The position numbers and the translations under genes were made by a program. A stretch of 64,000 bases of DNA from Dendrobium chrysotoxum (Eukaryota > Streptophyta > Magnoliopsida > Asparagales > Orchidaceae): positions 19,489,197 through 19,553,196 of the forward strand of contig CM034307.1 of NCBI GenBank assembly GCA_019925795.1, read 5' to 3'. The notes under the pieces are model-generated. The model did not search any database. It had not been told where the DNA came from and saw only the letters and a program-made list of their open reading frames with translations. Shown here in pieces: positions 45,543 through 60,004 of this stretch. How positions within the stretch are numbered: position 1 is the stretch's first letter; the number at the start of each line of letters is the position of its first letter.

Positions 45543-47376
45543 TGTCACAACCTAACCCAACCAAGATAGGTCCTATCATGTTAGGCTGTAATAGACAAAT
45601 CCCAAGATTTAGTTTTAAAAAATGCTTCAATTTTTTCTTCTAATTTAAACTTTAAAATAAATACATACTATACAGTTACTCAAAAAATTTTGAGTACTAA
45701 AATTAAACTCATCCAAAATATCTCATTTTTAACATTAAAATGCATATATAAGATCTACACTACATTGCATTGATACATAACAAAAAGCAGAGCAAAATAT
45801 TTAAAAAGTCATGACTATATAAAAATCAAAATAGAGAAATACATATAATCTCATATCAATTCTTGAACTATTAATCAATAGGCTCCTTCCCTTTTCCAGA
45901 TCCTAGAAACTAGAAGCAAAATCACAGTGAGCTGCAATAGCCCAGCATGCCACAAATACCGACATAAATTTTAATTTATTTTTTATTAGATATTTTTAGA
46001 ATATTTAAAAATAGCTCAATGTAATTTAATAAATTATTCTACTAAGTAATAAAAGCATAATAGTTATCTAGATTTGAATAATAGTACTAAGGAGATAAAT
46101 AAAACTGAAATTCATATCACATAATAGTTCAAATTAGATTTTCCTGGTCCTAGACAAATCTCAAAGGATTTTAGACTCTTATGACTCCATTTGTGCTTAT
46201 AACATCAGACCATTCCCGTAGACACCAAAATATGGCATATTTGCCACTAGAATATGTCTTATAGGCACCAGAATATTCTTAGTTCTAGATAGAATCTCAA
46301 AGAATTCTAGCCCCTTATATCTCTCAACATATATTTTTTATATAAAAATATTTTGTATCACCTAATTTAATCATATTAAACACATATTTCATCATATTAT
46401 AGCAATTAAAACATAATTGAGCACATTTTATAATTGACAACAAAAAATACTACTAAGTAAAAATGCACATTTTTCAATAAATATTGAATTACTAGAGATC
46501 ATGCAAAATACTATTTTAAGACTTTCATTGTATTACATCTTTAATTTTTAGAGTTGAATTATTTTATTTGATAAAAACTATAAAAAATTTCAAATCCCCA
46601 GCATAAAATTTTTAAAAATCTTCAAAGTGTTCAAAATCTCAATTTCTATAGCATATAAAAAGTTAAGTGGTGAAAAGTTTTACTAGTGCAGAGTAAACCC
46701 CATTTTTTGTAACGAAAACAAATACCAAAAAACTTGATAAACATTATGTATTTTTGAAAATAGAGATTAGCAGAGTGTGACATACCTCTAGAAGAACAAA
46801 TTTTTAACTAGGTCGACAGGCAAAAATAGCTTTATGGCCTCCAAAACCTAGCTTTATTTCTGTTTCCTCTCTTTTCTCTTTTTTTTCCTTTTTACTCTCT
46901 ATTGCCTCTCTATTAAACAAAATCCCAAGGGAAGTGGAAGTAAAATCCATTTAACATATTAGTTAAGTTAATTAGATATTATATTGAAATAAGCTAAGGG
47001 TATAATGGTAATTATTTTAATTATTTAATTTTTAACCTAAAATCTTTTTACATCTTCAAATCTACTATCCAAAAATTATACAAAAATATTTATTAATCAG
47101 CTAAGCATGTACAAAACACTCTGGTGAAATCAGTTTACAAAATGGACACCTAATGGTCCCAAAAATCCAACTTGTACTAATAAATATTAATTTCTTAAGA
47201 AATTACACCAATGCCCAAAAATTAGGAAATAATTAGTGAAATTAAAGCACAATAATATCTATGTTATAGAAAAGATAATTTATAATTTAGACCCATAACG
47301 ACTCTTGAAATAATTTTTTATTATTATAAGTCAAAATATATCTTTTGAATTTAATGGTTAGTACAGGATTGCGACA
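45543..47376 (-). repeat. 5' LTR of the gypsy element, copy 2
   Basis: Counterpart of 27965-29808, with the same TGTCRCAA ends and about ten net missing bases, mostly in homopolymers. Confidence 0.8.
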
Positions 47377-47384
47377 TATTGAGG

Positions 47385-49200
47385 TGGCTCATTGAGATCT
47401 TCTATAATGCCCCCAAGATTTAATTTTAAAAGAATTGGCTATTTAATTTTTAATTAATCTACCAGAGCCACTAATCTCATTTCAATAAATAAAAATAAGT
47501 AGAAGCTAACTCCAAATTCTTTTCTTTAATTAAAATTTATTCATTTCCCAAAACTCATAAATAATAATTAAGAGGTCAATTAATATATTAGTCTATTATT
47601 CTAAAGTCCTAACTATAAAAAGATAAACTAAAATACAAATAAAAGAAACCTATGAAAGCATGATCTGTCTCACTCCATTAGGGTCTTATCCCTTCCTAAA
47701 ACTTACAAAAATGATATAGTGAGCTAACATCTCAGTAGGTTACCAGAACCTACAACTACATTTAGTGCAAGGCAGTGACAGTATGCATATAATCATTCAA
47801 TCAATATCAATATGAATATATAACTATAAAGGTAGGTAGCAGTCAATGTGAATAATGTCATATCATATGAGCAATAAAATTAGTCCAACTGTATATCTTA
47901 TGAGCAGTGATCAATAACTATGCAAAGGACCAATAGGTTTTATTTATTCATATGAATATCAATTACAAGATAGTTTATATATCTCTTAATGAAATCAGTA
48001 TACTTGCATTTATCATATACATGTTGTACAATATCTATGTTATGCATGTATATCATATTCCTATCAAATGCATTATTTCAGGTATCAGTCTTATATGTAG
48101 TGTTGTATGTGTAAGCATGTCTTATAATATCAATATTATACATAATGCATATCACGTATGTCACATAGTTCAGGTGAATTATGTGCTATTATATTGATCT
48201 TATTAGTCATATAATGTTACCTATATCAGTCATGTATGCCGGTATCATATACATATATAGGCAATTAAGCAAGATAAGACATTTTACTACCTATAGTATT
48301 TTTCTTACATCCAGTCTTGTAGGTTAACCCTATAGGAATCAATCTCATTCATATCAATCATGTTGTCAAGAATCAATCTCATATCATATATCATAAGTCA
48401 TCAGTCAGGTGGCTTTGATGTAAGAAGTCATCACTTCTTACCCATCAAAGTATCAAATCATTAAGTCCCCTTATACCCCCTTTTCATATCACTTATTATT
48501 ACACCTTAATTTTATTTAAAGAGAAGCTCATCAGCATACCCTCTTGTATATGTAACATGTCTCTAGTCAACCTAAATCAGTCAATTATTTCCAGCCAACC
48601 TTTCTTATTTTTATACATCTTTCATATCATATAAACTATAATAGCCAATATCATATATGATTAATTCAATTTCCAATATACTTATCATCATACCTCTAGT
48701 ATGTCAAAAATTTATATTATATTAAATGAATAGTAAATATGTGCATATCAGTATTCCATCTCTAAATACAGTACATTAACTCTTGATCATTTTATATTCA
48801 ACATTACACAACCCATTTTAATTAAAATGTAATATAAGCAAAATCACCCACTGATATTTCACCTAAAAATGCTCAGGACGATGATATATATTACACATCA
48901 AAAGTTATATGATAGAAAATCACTAGAATGAGAGATATTACATTTTAATCAAATTTAGAAGAGATAAAATTTAAGAAATCAAAATCACTAAAAATAGAAA
49001 TAAGATTTAAATTTTCTACCATGATTTGAATACTTTTCTCAACTAGAGTGACAGATAAAAATAACTTGGAACAAACTTTCTCTCACCTCTCTCTCTTCCC
49101 CTTTTTCTTCTCCTTTATCTCCCAGCCAAGCAACAAAATAAGGGAGGGATAGATGGGGTAAGGGTTTAAAACCACTAACTTAACCTACTACTGTGGGAAA
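47385..49200 (-). repeat. Second gypsy-type LTR remnant, copy 2
   Basis: Counterpart of 29817-31640. Contains two of the few substitutions between copies (near 48022 and 48177). Confidence 0.5.
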
Positions 49201-50894
49201 ATAAAATATACCATGCAGCTTCGAGGTTCTCCTATTGTTGTGATCGAATACAGTACTGAGAATAATGTACTATCTCAAGAGATGGACACAATATTCTACA
49301 TTAGATTCAAAGACAAAATAGTGTTTAAAAAAAAATTTTGTAGTCAAATACAACAAAAATAATTACAAAAATGTGTCAAAAAAATAGACATGCCATTCTA
49401 GAATAGTATTTAAAAAAAATATGTTGTGAAAAATTATCATTTCTATAACCAAATACAGCTGAGAGAATATCATATCATCCTGAGATATGAACATGATATT
49501 CTACAAAGATATTCTACAAAGATATTTGAATATAAAAATGGGTTTTAAAAAGTATTTATATTCTTAGAAATCTTTCCCCTATCTTATGGGAATAAGATAA
49601 GGTTTATTTTAATCTGAGATATGAATCTCCTAGAAATACTCTCGATTAAAGTAGTGAAAAATATTTTCTTAGATTTCAAAGTTTATGTCAAGGGTAAGAG
49701 ATTTTGAATTTTTTAAAGGAGATTGGTACAATGTTGAAAAGTTCATTCTAGAGGCAAAAAGATCAAGAGTAAAGAGCACTAGGATTTTGAGACCACCTTG
49801 AAGTACTCTAGTCTATCCTATGTTGGGCTTTAATATTTAAGGAAAAAAATTTATATTTGAGTTGACATTTTATTAGATAATTGACATTTTGATAAATTAT
49901 TTATTTATTTATTATGCAATGTATGCTAGTTGACTCTTACATAACAATCAACTTGTGAACTTTTAAAAATGCTTAAAATAAATTTTATCCTAAAAGAGCA
50001 TAACTCCCCTGAGTCAGAACTACACCCTCATAGGTCAAGTGCTCTGCTTCTACCAGCAGATGGAGAGGTGCCTAAGAATAAAATAAGAAAAGAATATGAT
50101 TTATGCGACCCCAAACAAGCTCTAGCTTACTTTCTAAACTAGTTATCTTTCTATGTTAACCTAAAATTTTTTATTGATTATGAGTATGCAAATTTTTATT
50201 CCCTAAGAGCCTAGTGAATATCCAGGAAAAGGCACATGCAAGTAATAAACCTAAAAAGATAGGGGTTTCTAGTGCGTAATCAATATAAACAAGCATTCAC
50301 CCACATCGATAAAATAATGAAACAAAGTAAAGTCCAAAGTCCATTGGCTAGTGCCAGTTAATACAACCAAGGGCCTGTAGAAAGTAAAAGGTGGTCAGGC
50401 TAAAATAGCAATAACCTGGATTCTACTAATATGAAATGACGCAAGTCTTTATAGAAATGAGGCATTTTCTAATATTCAATTCTTCTTTTCAAGATTGATT
50501 CTTCATTCATCTAATAGAGCTTCCAAATGAAAAGAATATTCCAATGAAGGAAATTTTTTCCTCTTTGGCTCCCTATTCCTTTTCTTGAGAAAATTCCCCA
50601 TTTTTAGACATTCATAACTCTTATAAAAAATTATATTTTTAAAATAAAATGACTATATATTCCCTACAAGTTAGTAAAGTAATTTATATAGGAATCACAA
50701 AACACATCACATAGTATAATCGTTTGCCTCATCTTTGAGCAACCTGTATTCTTGGCCATGCTTTTAACAATTAAGGGGGCTAAGCAACAAAGTTCTTGTA
50801 GAGAATTTGATTAGTTTAAATTTTAATTATTTTTAGCCCCTTTTAATAATAGCCTTGTATAAGCATGGGCACATGTAGAAAATTTAATTAGCAA
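49201..50894. other. AT-rich stretch without recognised genes, copy 2
   Basis: Counterpart of 31641-33329. Confidence 0.5.
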
Positions 50895-53800
50895 TAAATA
50901 TCTAACCAAATTAATTAATTACTTAATTATGGTTTTTTAGTTTATACACTAAATAAACTCCAAACTTCTTAAAATCTTCACCAGAGGTCCGTGATGACCC
51001 TTAGAGATAATTACAAGAATTTAAAATCAATTCAAATTTTAATTTGTATTTTTTATTATTTTAAGTATTTATTTATTGAATTTTTAAAATTATAAGTTAA
51101 TTTTTATTTATAAAGATTTTGATAGGACTTATATTTTTCTTTGATGGTTCATTTAATTTTGAGTAGTGTGCAATTTATTTTATATTTTTATAATTTAATT
51201 TAAATTATTTATGATTTAAAGAAAATTTTAGGTTAATTATGTAAAGTAATTTTGAGATTTCTAATTGACAAACCAAACAAACTACAAATTTCTCAAAATT
51301 TAAGACATATGTTCACCAAAACTAGAGGTTCAATATCAAGAAATTTTAAGGCCATTAAGGCCATCCTAGGGTACTTAATAATTTCTAAAGTAAATATAAC
51401 TATACATTAAAATTTCATTTAAGTCAATCTAATTCTAGGATGGGGTTGAAATGAGTGGCAATCTAACCCTTGAGACATATATTAACAAGCAACTGAAAAT
51501 CACAACCTAATTCCCAATGGATTTATGTTTATCACAATTTGAATTCATGGGTTAATTTCTGAACCATGACTTTGAATTATCTAATTGAAGCCCTTAGTTA
51601 CCTTAAACAGAAGTGAATAATTTTTTAAATGTCAAGACAAGTCCAAGATTATTCCCTATAAGTTTATAGTCAAGATGAATTCCCCAGAGATTATTCTTGA
51701 AATTACTTTAAATTTATTAATAGTTGTAACTTTATATTATTGCTCTTGTGCTCCTCATTAATACAAATCAAATGAGCCTAATAACACCTAATTTAGCCAA
51801 GTGTGTGAAGAGTTATGAATTTTTAAAAATTTGTATAATTTTCTCTAATTTTATAAACCCATTTACACAATCAACCGTGCTTTCCACATGGCGCGCTTCG
51901 ATTGGCCATGCAATCATTGGTGCAGGCTGATGTATCACTTGACATTAACCATAACCATTTGATCGAAGATTGAATGATCTTGATTAATCAGAGAGAAACC
52001 ATTGGCGGGTTTGACAGTTTATAATACAATGCAATCAAGGCCACGTTCTTAAACCAACGGCCCTAATTTTGTCTTCTACATCCCATAGTCTTTCTTAACT
52101 ATATGGGATTTTAGGCAAGATCTGGAAAATCTAGTGGATGAATCTTATGCAAACTGATTGGAGAGCGTCATCTAGATAAGAACCTTCAATCCAACAGTCA
52201 AATCCCAATGGTTTAAAGGTTCTTTTCATAGTTCACTAGAACCTACCACTAGGGAGCTTGGGTTTGACCTTTTACCTTAAGAATTGATCAATTAGATTAG
52301 GATTGGATTGGGTTGTGATCGTTGAGTCAAGGGAATACTTTTGCTTTAAGTTGCAGGACAAGAGGAGAACTAGGTTGGAATTCAAACGTTACCTAGGATG
52401 GGATCACCGGAGCTCGCTTGAACTCACCAGTGGCCACCACATGTCAAACTAGGAAACTAGGGAATGAAAGCTCGCACACTCAGAGTTGTTTAGAATGCAA
52501 GAAGTTTAACCCTTATTTAGACAAATCTAGGGTATTTATAGGAATCTAAGAAATGGATGGAGAGAATTCCAGCCACCTCTAGCCGTACAAGTAGTTGAAG
52601 ATGGTCTAATGAGGGGTAAAGGACATTTCTAAAGTGTTTGTGCTCATATGAGCACATGGCCAAGCAATTAGAGTTGAGCCCATGGAATTGGTTCATGATT
52701 TCTTAAATTTTAGCTAGACCTGACCACCACTTGATATGGGCTGAGGTGGCAAGGTGTCTGGAATGTTCATGGGTCCAATGTATGGGTTAATTTGACTTAG
52801 GCAAGCCTATGTGTGCAATATAATTCAATTTAGGTGTTTCAATGACTTTGGGTCAACCCAATTGGCTGGCTGAAGTCGGCCCAGAGGTTGGGCTAGTCAT
52901 GGAAGGTGCAAGAAATCATCGAGCACATAATACAAACATTATTTTGGACCAACTTCGCTTAAGAGTGATGATGGTTCAATGGGAACCTATTTTGGTCACT
53001 TGGGTCAAGCCATATGGCTAACCCAAGTGGACCCAAGGGTTGGGTCACTTAGGATTGATCCTTAAAGACCCAATGGACAGTTCCAAAGGGTCTGGTTGGT
53101 TTGCCAAGGCTTGGAGCATTGAATTTAGGTTTGAAATGGTTTAGATTTATGTTGGTCAACCAAGTTTGACTAAGGGATGGGGTTATGTTCAACTCATTCT
53201 GAATCACATTTAGAACTTGTTGGAAGAGGTCTCATGCAATGGTGAGGTCTCCGTGTATGAAATATATATTGGGATTTGACGGTTCAAGTGGTCAACCATG
53301 ATTGATTTGGTTAACCAATCTTGACTAAGGCTTAGGTTTGGGTCCAACCCACTCCAAATGAGATGTGGAGTTTATTGGAAGAGGTCTTAAAGGTTGGCAT
53401 GATTGAGCCATGTTGAAATTTATGCAAAGATTTGATTTAGGTGATTTAGGATTTATTGATTTCTTGGTCAACCATGGTCCACGATAAGTTAAATGAGGTT
53501 CAAATAAATATGACAATGATTATATACATGTTCAATGGTTTTGTAAAGGTTTACAAGGTAAGTTTTTAGAAGATACTAGGTCCAGTAGTATGAGCTGTAA
53601 ATATTTAATGGTTTTGTATGTTTGGAATATACTTTGCATTTTAAGGTTTTGAGGGCTATGAATGCCTCCAAAATGATATGAAATACTCTAAAGACATGCT
53701 TAATCAAAATGAAACTAACAAAACACCATTCTAAAGTTTTTTGACAGGGTTTTGGATCAATAAAAAATTCCCTTAAAATAGGGAAAAGTCTAAAGGTTTT

Positions 53801-53954
53801 AGTTTGAATTTGAACATTGGATTTTGAATTTTTAGATTTTGAGTTGGATTTGAATTTTGATTTGATGTAAAATTGAAGTTATCAATGAAGTGTTTATGAC
53901 TTTATAATGCTCCTTTCATTGGCAATCATTTTGGTGATTATTAGTGATTGAGTA
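50895..53954 (-). repeat. Long LTR-like block B, copy 2
   Basis: Counterpart of 33330-36387. Its right end carries the E3 target copy GAGTA at 53950-53954, which matches 60000-60004. Confidence 0.6.
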
Positions 53955-55665
53955 TGTTGCAACTCGAGCTCACGAGTTTATATTTTTGATGATAACAAAT
54001 ATTGTGGCTCACATCCTTATGTCTACTTATATTTGTAATATATATTTGTTTATGTGTGTACTGACATTTCAGGAATATCATGAACCATCTAACGAAGATT
54101 CAAGGCTCAAGATTGTGTAGAATAGTTATGCTGTAAAGATTTTTGTAATATTCATTATTGTATTTTTAATTTCTTGAGTCAAGTCCTATAAAGGTGTATG
54201 CTAGTTTGGTGAACATGCACACATACACTCAAGGGGAGTGAGATTGAGTCAAAACTAGACGTTCAAATTTTAAACTAATCATACTGTACGATTTTTATCG
54301 TACTGTATGATTAGCTCATCTAAATGACTAACTTTGATCATTCATGTATGTTGAACTAATCATACTATACGATTCACATCATATAGGATAATCTATAGAA
54401 ATCAAGAAACTCAACTACCAATCATAATTTAGGCAATGTTTTGAATTTTATTTTTTTGTTTTAATTATACCATATGATGTGCATCATACTGTATGATCTA
54501 GGACAATCATGCCAAAAATGATCATATGATTATGGGAGTAATAATGGTTAATTTGTTCAATCAGATCGTGTAGGACAATCATAGACGATTGTACTATATG
54601 ACCCAAATCTATCATGGGATAATATTTAATTATCGTATATCGTATAAGATGAAATACCATAACTATTCATCTGATCATCCTGGATGATCCCCAATATCAC
54701 ACTGGATGAGTAGTATAAATTTAAACTAATCATATTGTACTATATTATGATCGTATAGTACTATCAGGTTAAATTCTGCACATCATACTGAATGATCCTA
54801 CGATCGTACTGGGCAATCTTTGTTGCTAGAATTGAGTTTCTAGGGTTTTTAAATTCTACACATCATACTGGATGATCCTACGATCGTACTATACGATCTT
54901 TGCAACCAGAACTGAATTTCTAGGATTTTTCAAAGCCCTCTATTTAAGCTTTCTCAAAAGACTTTATAAGTGTCTTTGGCTTGCATTAAGTCATTTTCTT
55001 CTAGTGAAAACTTGAAGAGAGATCCTTGAAAGGGAGAGAGAGGAAAGGGTGGAGTTTGAGAGGGACAAGATCCTTGGAGGGGGTTTCAAGGGAGTATGGA
55101 GGGGATTTCACACGGTTGCTCAGGCACGCTTGCACCTTAGTACCATCATTGTCAAGGTTTGTCTTGAGCGAAGTTTTGGGAAGAAGTAGATCTCTTTGGT
55201 GTCAAAGGACCCAGCTACTCTGTTGCACCAGGGACGGTGAAAGGGATTCGAAGTTCTCTACCTACGAAAGAATTACAATCCTCTACTACACCAGGTTGGT
55301 AGAAGAGATTTTGTAAGAGCTTCTATGGGTTGTTGTGGGGTTAAAAAGAGTCACTAAGGGTTTAGTATAATACCTAGAACGTAGGGTTTCGGGGAGTGCA
55401 CGTAGGTTAGGTTGGACCGAACCACTATAAATTTTGGTGTGCTCTTTCCATTTATTATTTTCGCATTTTAATTTCTACACTTTTATTTTTCTATGATTAA
55501 TTGTGTGAATTGTTTATTTTCAGATATTTGGAAAAAGCTTTAAAAGGGGGTTTTCTCTTTTTGTTTTAAAAAAGTTTTTAAAATAACCAATTTACCCTCC
55601 CCCCCCTTCTTTTTGGTTAGCCTCAGGCTTATTCTTTAGGATTTCACAACCCTCATAAACTTTTA
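53955..55665 (+). repeat. 5' LTR of E3, complete copy
   Basis: Counterpart of 36388-38100, 1711 bp. Confidence 0.88.
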
Positions 55666-55723
55666 AGTGGTATAAGAGTAGGATTCATAAATTAACTTTT
55701 AGAAAACTTTTGAAAAAAGATCT

Positions 55724-56713
55724 ATGGCTAACTTTGGTAATCATAACATTGCAGAAGGCTATTCAATTATGCGACCACCTTTATTTGAAAATATTTCTTT
55801 TAATTTTTAGAAATTTGCATGTCTACTTTTTTGTAATCAATTGATTTAAACTGGTTAATCTATACCATCATGTATTATAGATGGAGTCAAAAATGATATT
55901 CCTTTTACTGAATGGTGTAGAATAGAACAAATCAGTGCTCAATTGAATGATAAATATTTGAGCTATTTTTGTGCTTTGAATTCTAAAGATTATATGAGAA
56001 TCTCTACATGTACTACTGGTAAGGATAATTGGGATAGGTTATGCACTACATATAAAGGTACTAATGAAGTCAAGCAATCTAAGTTGAATATTATAATGCA
56101 TGATTATGAACTTTTCTGCATGAAATCTTATGAGATAATCTTAGACATGTGTACTAGGTTTACTCAAATTATGACATCATTATATGCTTTAGGTAAAGAA
56201 CTTTCAAACTTTAAAAAGGTCAAAAAAAGTCCACATTATCTACCTGATAAATTTTATGCTAACATCACTGCTCTATGTAATGATTATTCTATTGATAATC
56301 TGATTGGCTCACTCATTGCCTACGAGTAAAGTACGAGTCAAAGACTTTTGGATGCAGGTGAAACTATAATGCTAAAAGCTGAAGACATAGATAAAAGTGA
56401 CTTAGTAGATGATGAGAGTAAAGAAATATTATCAATAATATACAAATTTGAAAATCTACTGAAGCTCAAGCATCAACATCAGCAAAAGTGGAATATAGAT
56501 AAAAATTGTAAGAATATTAAGATTTCCTCTAATATTATTTGCTTTGGGTGTAGGAAACTTGGATATATAAAAAATTAGTGCCCTAATATAAAAACTCTTC
56601 ATGCAAAGGAAAATGATAAAAATAAGACAATTGTAATAAGGGCAAATGATAAATAGCAAAAGATCTCCTAGGCAGACCTAGCTTCTGAATCATCAGACCA
56701 TGAGCAAGATAAT
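55724..56713 (+). pseudogene. Gag of E3, complete copy
   Basis: Counterpart of 38159-39152 with two homopolymer differences that keep the frame open here: the ORF 55943-56329 is longer than in copy 1, and the knuckle is read in frame as CFGCRKLGYIKN (His to Tyr). Natural stops remain (near 55808 and 56327), so it is still a pseudogene. Confidence 0.8.
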
Positions 56714-58259
56714 GAGGTATAAAATTTTGTTCGTGTGTTTATCTGTGTTATAGTTACTGCATGCTTGTATGTTCTTTATTTTATTTTTGTTCATCGTGAA
56801 TATTTTTTATTTTTTATATTGTTTTAGTGTTTTGTTTTATAGTAAGATATTTATGTTTGTAATTTTTTATTTTATTTTCAATGTATGTTTTTGATAACAC
56901 TCTCTAATCATCACACACAAATCACATCTCACATCATATTTGCATAAGAGAATCAATCACTTCTCTCTAATCACATTTTTTTAAAAATGAGAAATTTACC
57001 TCCTTTATACTTAAAATTTTTGGTAAGTGATTATTGACTTTCCTAAACAGTTAAAGGAACAGAAATTGATAACTATCCCTCTTCTTCTAACTCCTTTAGT
57101 GGTGAAACTTCTTTTTCAATCAAAATCTATTTCAAAGTAAAAATTAGACTTAAAAATAGAGATCTGCTTCATCTTCCTATATTTCATTATCTCATATGAA
57201 TATTTTTTGCAAGTCAATGAATCTACTTCAAAATTTCTTAATTAAGTTGTTTGTTTCTATCATATAGATTGGGGTTTGCTTTGTGGTTTACTCTTCTTTA
57301 TATAAGAGAGTGAGTTCTTCTTTTCTTATATTTGGAAGATACTCTCACAATAGAGAGAAGTCCTTCTTTAAAGATTTAGACATGAAGCAAGTTGGCAAAA
57401 TATGAAAAGATGCATAAAATGAGCCCAAAATAAAAAGATGTGCAATATCCATCAAATAATTGCAAGATACACAAAGTATATCAAAAATTAAAATATGCGC
57501 AAAGTGTGCCAAAAATTGATAAAGAGGCATAAAATGAGCCCATAATAAGGTAGCTCTCCTTTCTTTTAAATCTTTAAATCTTAGAAAAATCCATATGCTA
57601 ATTGATATCTTCAATACTTGTGTTTGAAAATCATGATTCCTGATTCATCTTTTTTGCATTAATATTCTATTAGATATATTTCATGCATGAAGATTAAGAT
57701 GATTAAAATTCCTTCTCTAATTTATTTTCTGAATTAGATTTTTGTTTGAAAAGATGTTAACCTATAAGGAGCTTGAGTTAGGTTGAATAAAACTCAAATC
57801 TCTAACCTTTCTAGCTTTAAATGTTGTCAATGCATTTCTTACTAAGCTTTTGAATAAAAGCAAGAGGTAACTTTCTCATTTCAAGAAAATTTGATAAAAT
57901 TAATTTATTCTTCTTAATCATCAGCATCACTTTCACCTGATCAAGGTTCGTATGATCTTTAGTTTATTATGTGTGTTCCATTTTATTTTTTTGTATTTCT
58001 CTTCTTTTTGATAATGTCAAAGGGGGAAAATGTATTTGTCTAGTTGTATTTATGGTTAGGTTGTATATATTCCTCTTGTATTGGCATTTATTTTTTATTA
58101 TTAAGTTTTTAAAATTTATTTATCTTTATTTGAAAAATACTTTTTAATTTTTCCCCAATTTTTAATATAATTATCTTAGTGAGGGGGAGATTAAGAGAAA
58201 ATATTTTTAAATTTAGAAATTTAACCAGTAATGTTTGCTAACATCAAAAAGGGGGAGAT
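56714..58259 (+). other. E3 interior without pol, residual aORF end and PPTs, complete copy
   Basis: Spacer to about 57920, aORF C-terminal remnant at about 57920-57962, then PPTs near 58018-58030, 58179-58200 and 58246-58259. Counterpart of 39153-40696. Confidence 0.75.
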
Positions 58260-59999
58260 TGTTACAACTCGAGCTCATAACTTTATATTTTTTATGATAA
58301 TAAATATTATGGTTCGCATCCTTATGTCTAGTTATATTTATAATGTATACTTATTTATGTGTGTACTAATATTTGACGAACATCATACACCACCCAATGA
58401 AGATTTAAGGCCTAAGATTGGGTAGAATAGGTTATGCTGTAAAGATTTTTGTAATATTCATTAATATATTTTTGATTTCTTAAGTCAAGTCCTGTAAGAG
58501 TATATACTAGCTTGGTGACCATACACACACACTCAGGGGGAGTGAGATTGAGTCAAAACTAGAAGTTCAAATTTTGAACTAATCATACTGTATGTTTTCT
58601 ATCGTACTGTATGATCAGCTCATCTAAATAGCTAAGTTTGATAATTCATGTATTTTGAACTAATCGTACTGTATAATTCACATCGTACAGGATGATCTAT
58701 AGAAATCAAGAAACTCAGCCACCAATCATAATTTAGGCAATATTTTTTAATTTCATTTTTTATTCTAATTATATTGTATGATGTGCATCGTACTATATGA
58801 TCTATGATAATCATGCCTAAATTGATCCTATAATTAGGGGAGTAATTATGGCTAATTTATTCAATCAGATCATACAGGATGATCATAGATGATCATATTA
58901 TATGACCCGAATCTCTCATGGGATGATAATTAATCATCACATATCGTACAAGATGAAATACCATAATTGTTCATTTAATCATTCTGAACTATCCCTAATA
59001 TCGTAATAAATGATTAGTGCAAATTTGAACTGATCCTATTATACTATATTGTGATCGTACATTACTATCAGGTCAAATTTTACACATCATACTGGATGAT
59101 CATTGCCACTATAATTGAGTTTCTATGGTTTTTTAAATTTTACACATCATACTAGACGATCCTGCGATCATACTCTATGATCTTCATCGCCAGAATTGAA
59201 TTTTTAGGGTTTTTTAAGGCCCTCTATTTAAGCTTTCTCAAAGATTTTGTAAGTGTCTTTGGCATGCATTGAGTCATTTTTCTTCTGGAGAAAACTTAAA
59301 GAGAGAGCCTTGAAAAGAGAGAGGAAAGGGTGGTGTTTGAGGGGGAGAAGATCCTTGGAGGGGGTTTCAAGGGAGTGTAGACGGGGTTTCACATGGTTGC
59401 TCCGACAAGCTTGCACCTTAGTACCATCAGTATCAAGGTTTATCTTGAGGAAAGTTTTGGGAAGAAGAAGATCTATTTGGTGTCAAAGGACCCAGCTACT
59501 CTGCCATACTGGCGAAGGTGAAAGGGATTCGAGGTTCTCTGCCTATGAAAGGATTACGGTCCTCTGCCGCACCAGGTTGTTAGAAGAGATTTTGTAAGGG
59601 CTTCTCTGCCTAGCTGTGGGGGCTAAATAAGAGTCACTAAAGGTTTAGTGCAATACCTAGAATAGAAGGTTTTAGGGAGTGGACGTAGGTCAGGTTGGAC
59701 CGAACCACTATAAATTCTGGTGTGTTCTTTCCTTTTATTATTTCTGCATTTTAATTTCAGCACTTTTATTTCTCTATGATTAATTATGTGATTTAAATCT
59801 CTAATTTTTTGTTATTATGAAACAAATCTGCTTTCGCATCTGGTGATTAAATTTTTTGTTTTTAGATATTCGAAAAAAAACTTTAAAAAAGGATTTTTCT
59901 CTTTTTATTTTAAAGAAGTTTTTAAAATAACCAATTCACCCCCCGCTTAGTTAGCCTCGGGCTTATTCCTTGGGATTTCATAACCCTCAAAAACTTTTA
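58260..59999 (+). repeat. 3' LTR of E3, complete (1740 bp)
   Basis: It starts TGTTACAACTCGAG and ends CTTTTA at 59999. U3 dyads lie at 58580-59180, TATA-like CTATTTAAGC at 59222-59231, the conserved block at 59675-59723 and the C-rich motif at 59936-59945. Only the part beyond 59289 is unique to the right contig. Confidence 0.9.
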
Positions 60000-60004
60000 G
60001 AGTA

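Larger units (their letters stand above)
42227..59289. repeat. Copy 2 of the 17.06-kb segment (starts at the gap)
   Basis: The first base after the Ns is the start of the match to 24655, and the match ends at 59289, the counterpart of the last base before the Ns. The first 120 bp carry several small indels relative to copy 1, as expected at a poorly covered contig end. Confidence 0.95.
53955..59999 (+). mobile_element. Sirevirus-like element E3, complete copy (6045 bp)
   Basis: 5' LTR 53955-55665, PBS from 55666, gag from 55724, pol-less interior, residual aORF end, three PPTs, 3' LTR 58260-59999. Direct repeats GAGTA flank it at 53950-53954 and 60000-60004, the 5-bp duplication expected of a copia integrase. 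It keeps the signals needed in cis (LTRs, PBS, gag start, PPT) but no enzymes, so it was non-autonomous. The LTR pair is visibly diverged, so it is old. Confidence 0.92.

Noticed and set aside
24655..59289. True 17-kb tandem segmental duplication
   Set aside because: Both breakpoints coincide exactly with the gap edges and the copies differ mainly at homopolymers, which points to an unmerged contig overlap.
59253..59597. 114-codon ORF, also in the 5' LTR at 37460-37750 and 55026-55316
   Set aside because: It lies wholly in the R/U5 part of the E3 LTRs. Similarity between copies is LTR similarity, and E1 and E2 LTRs do not keep the frame.
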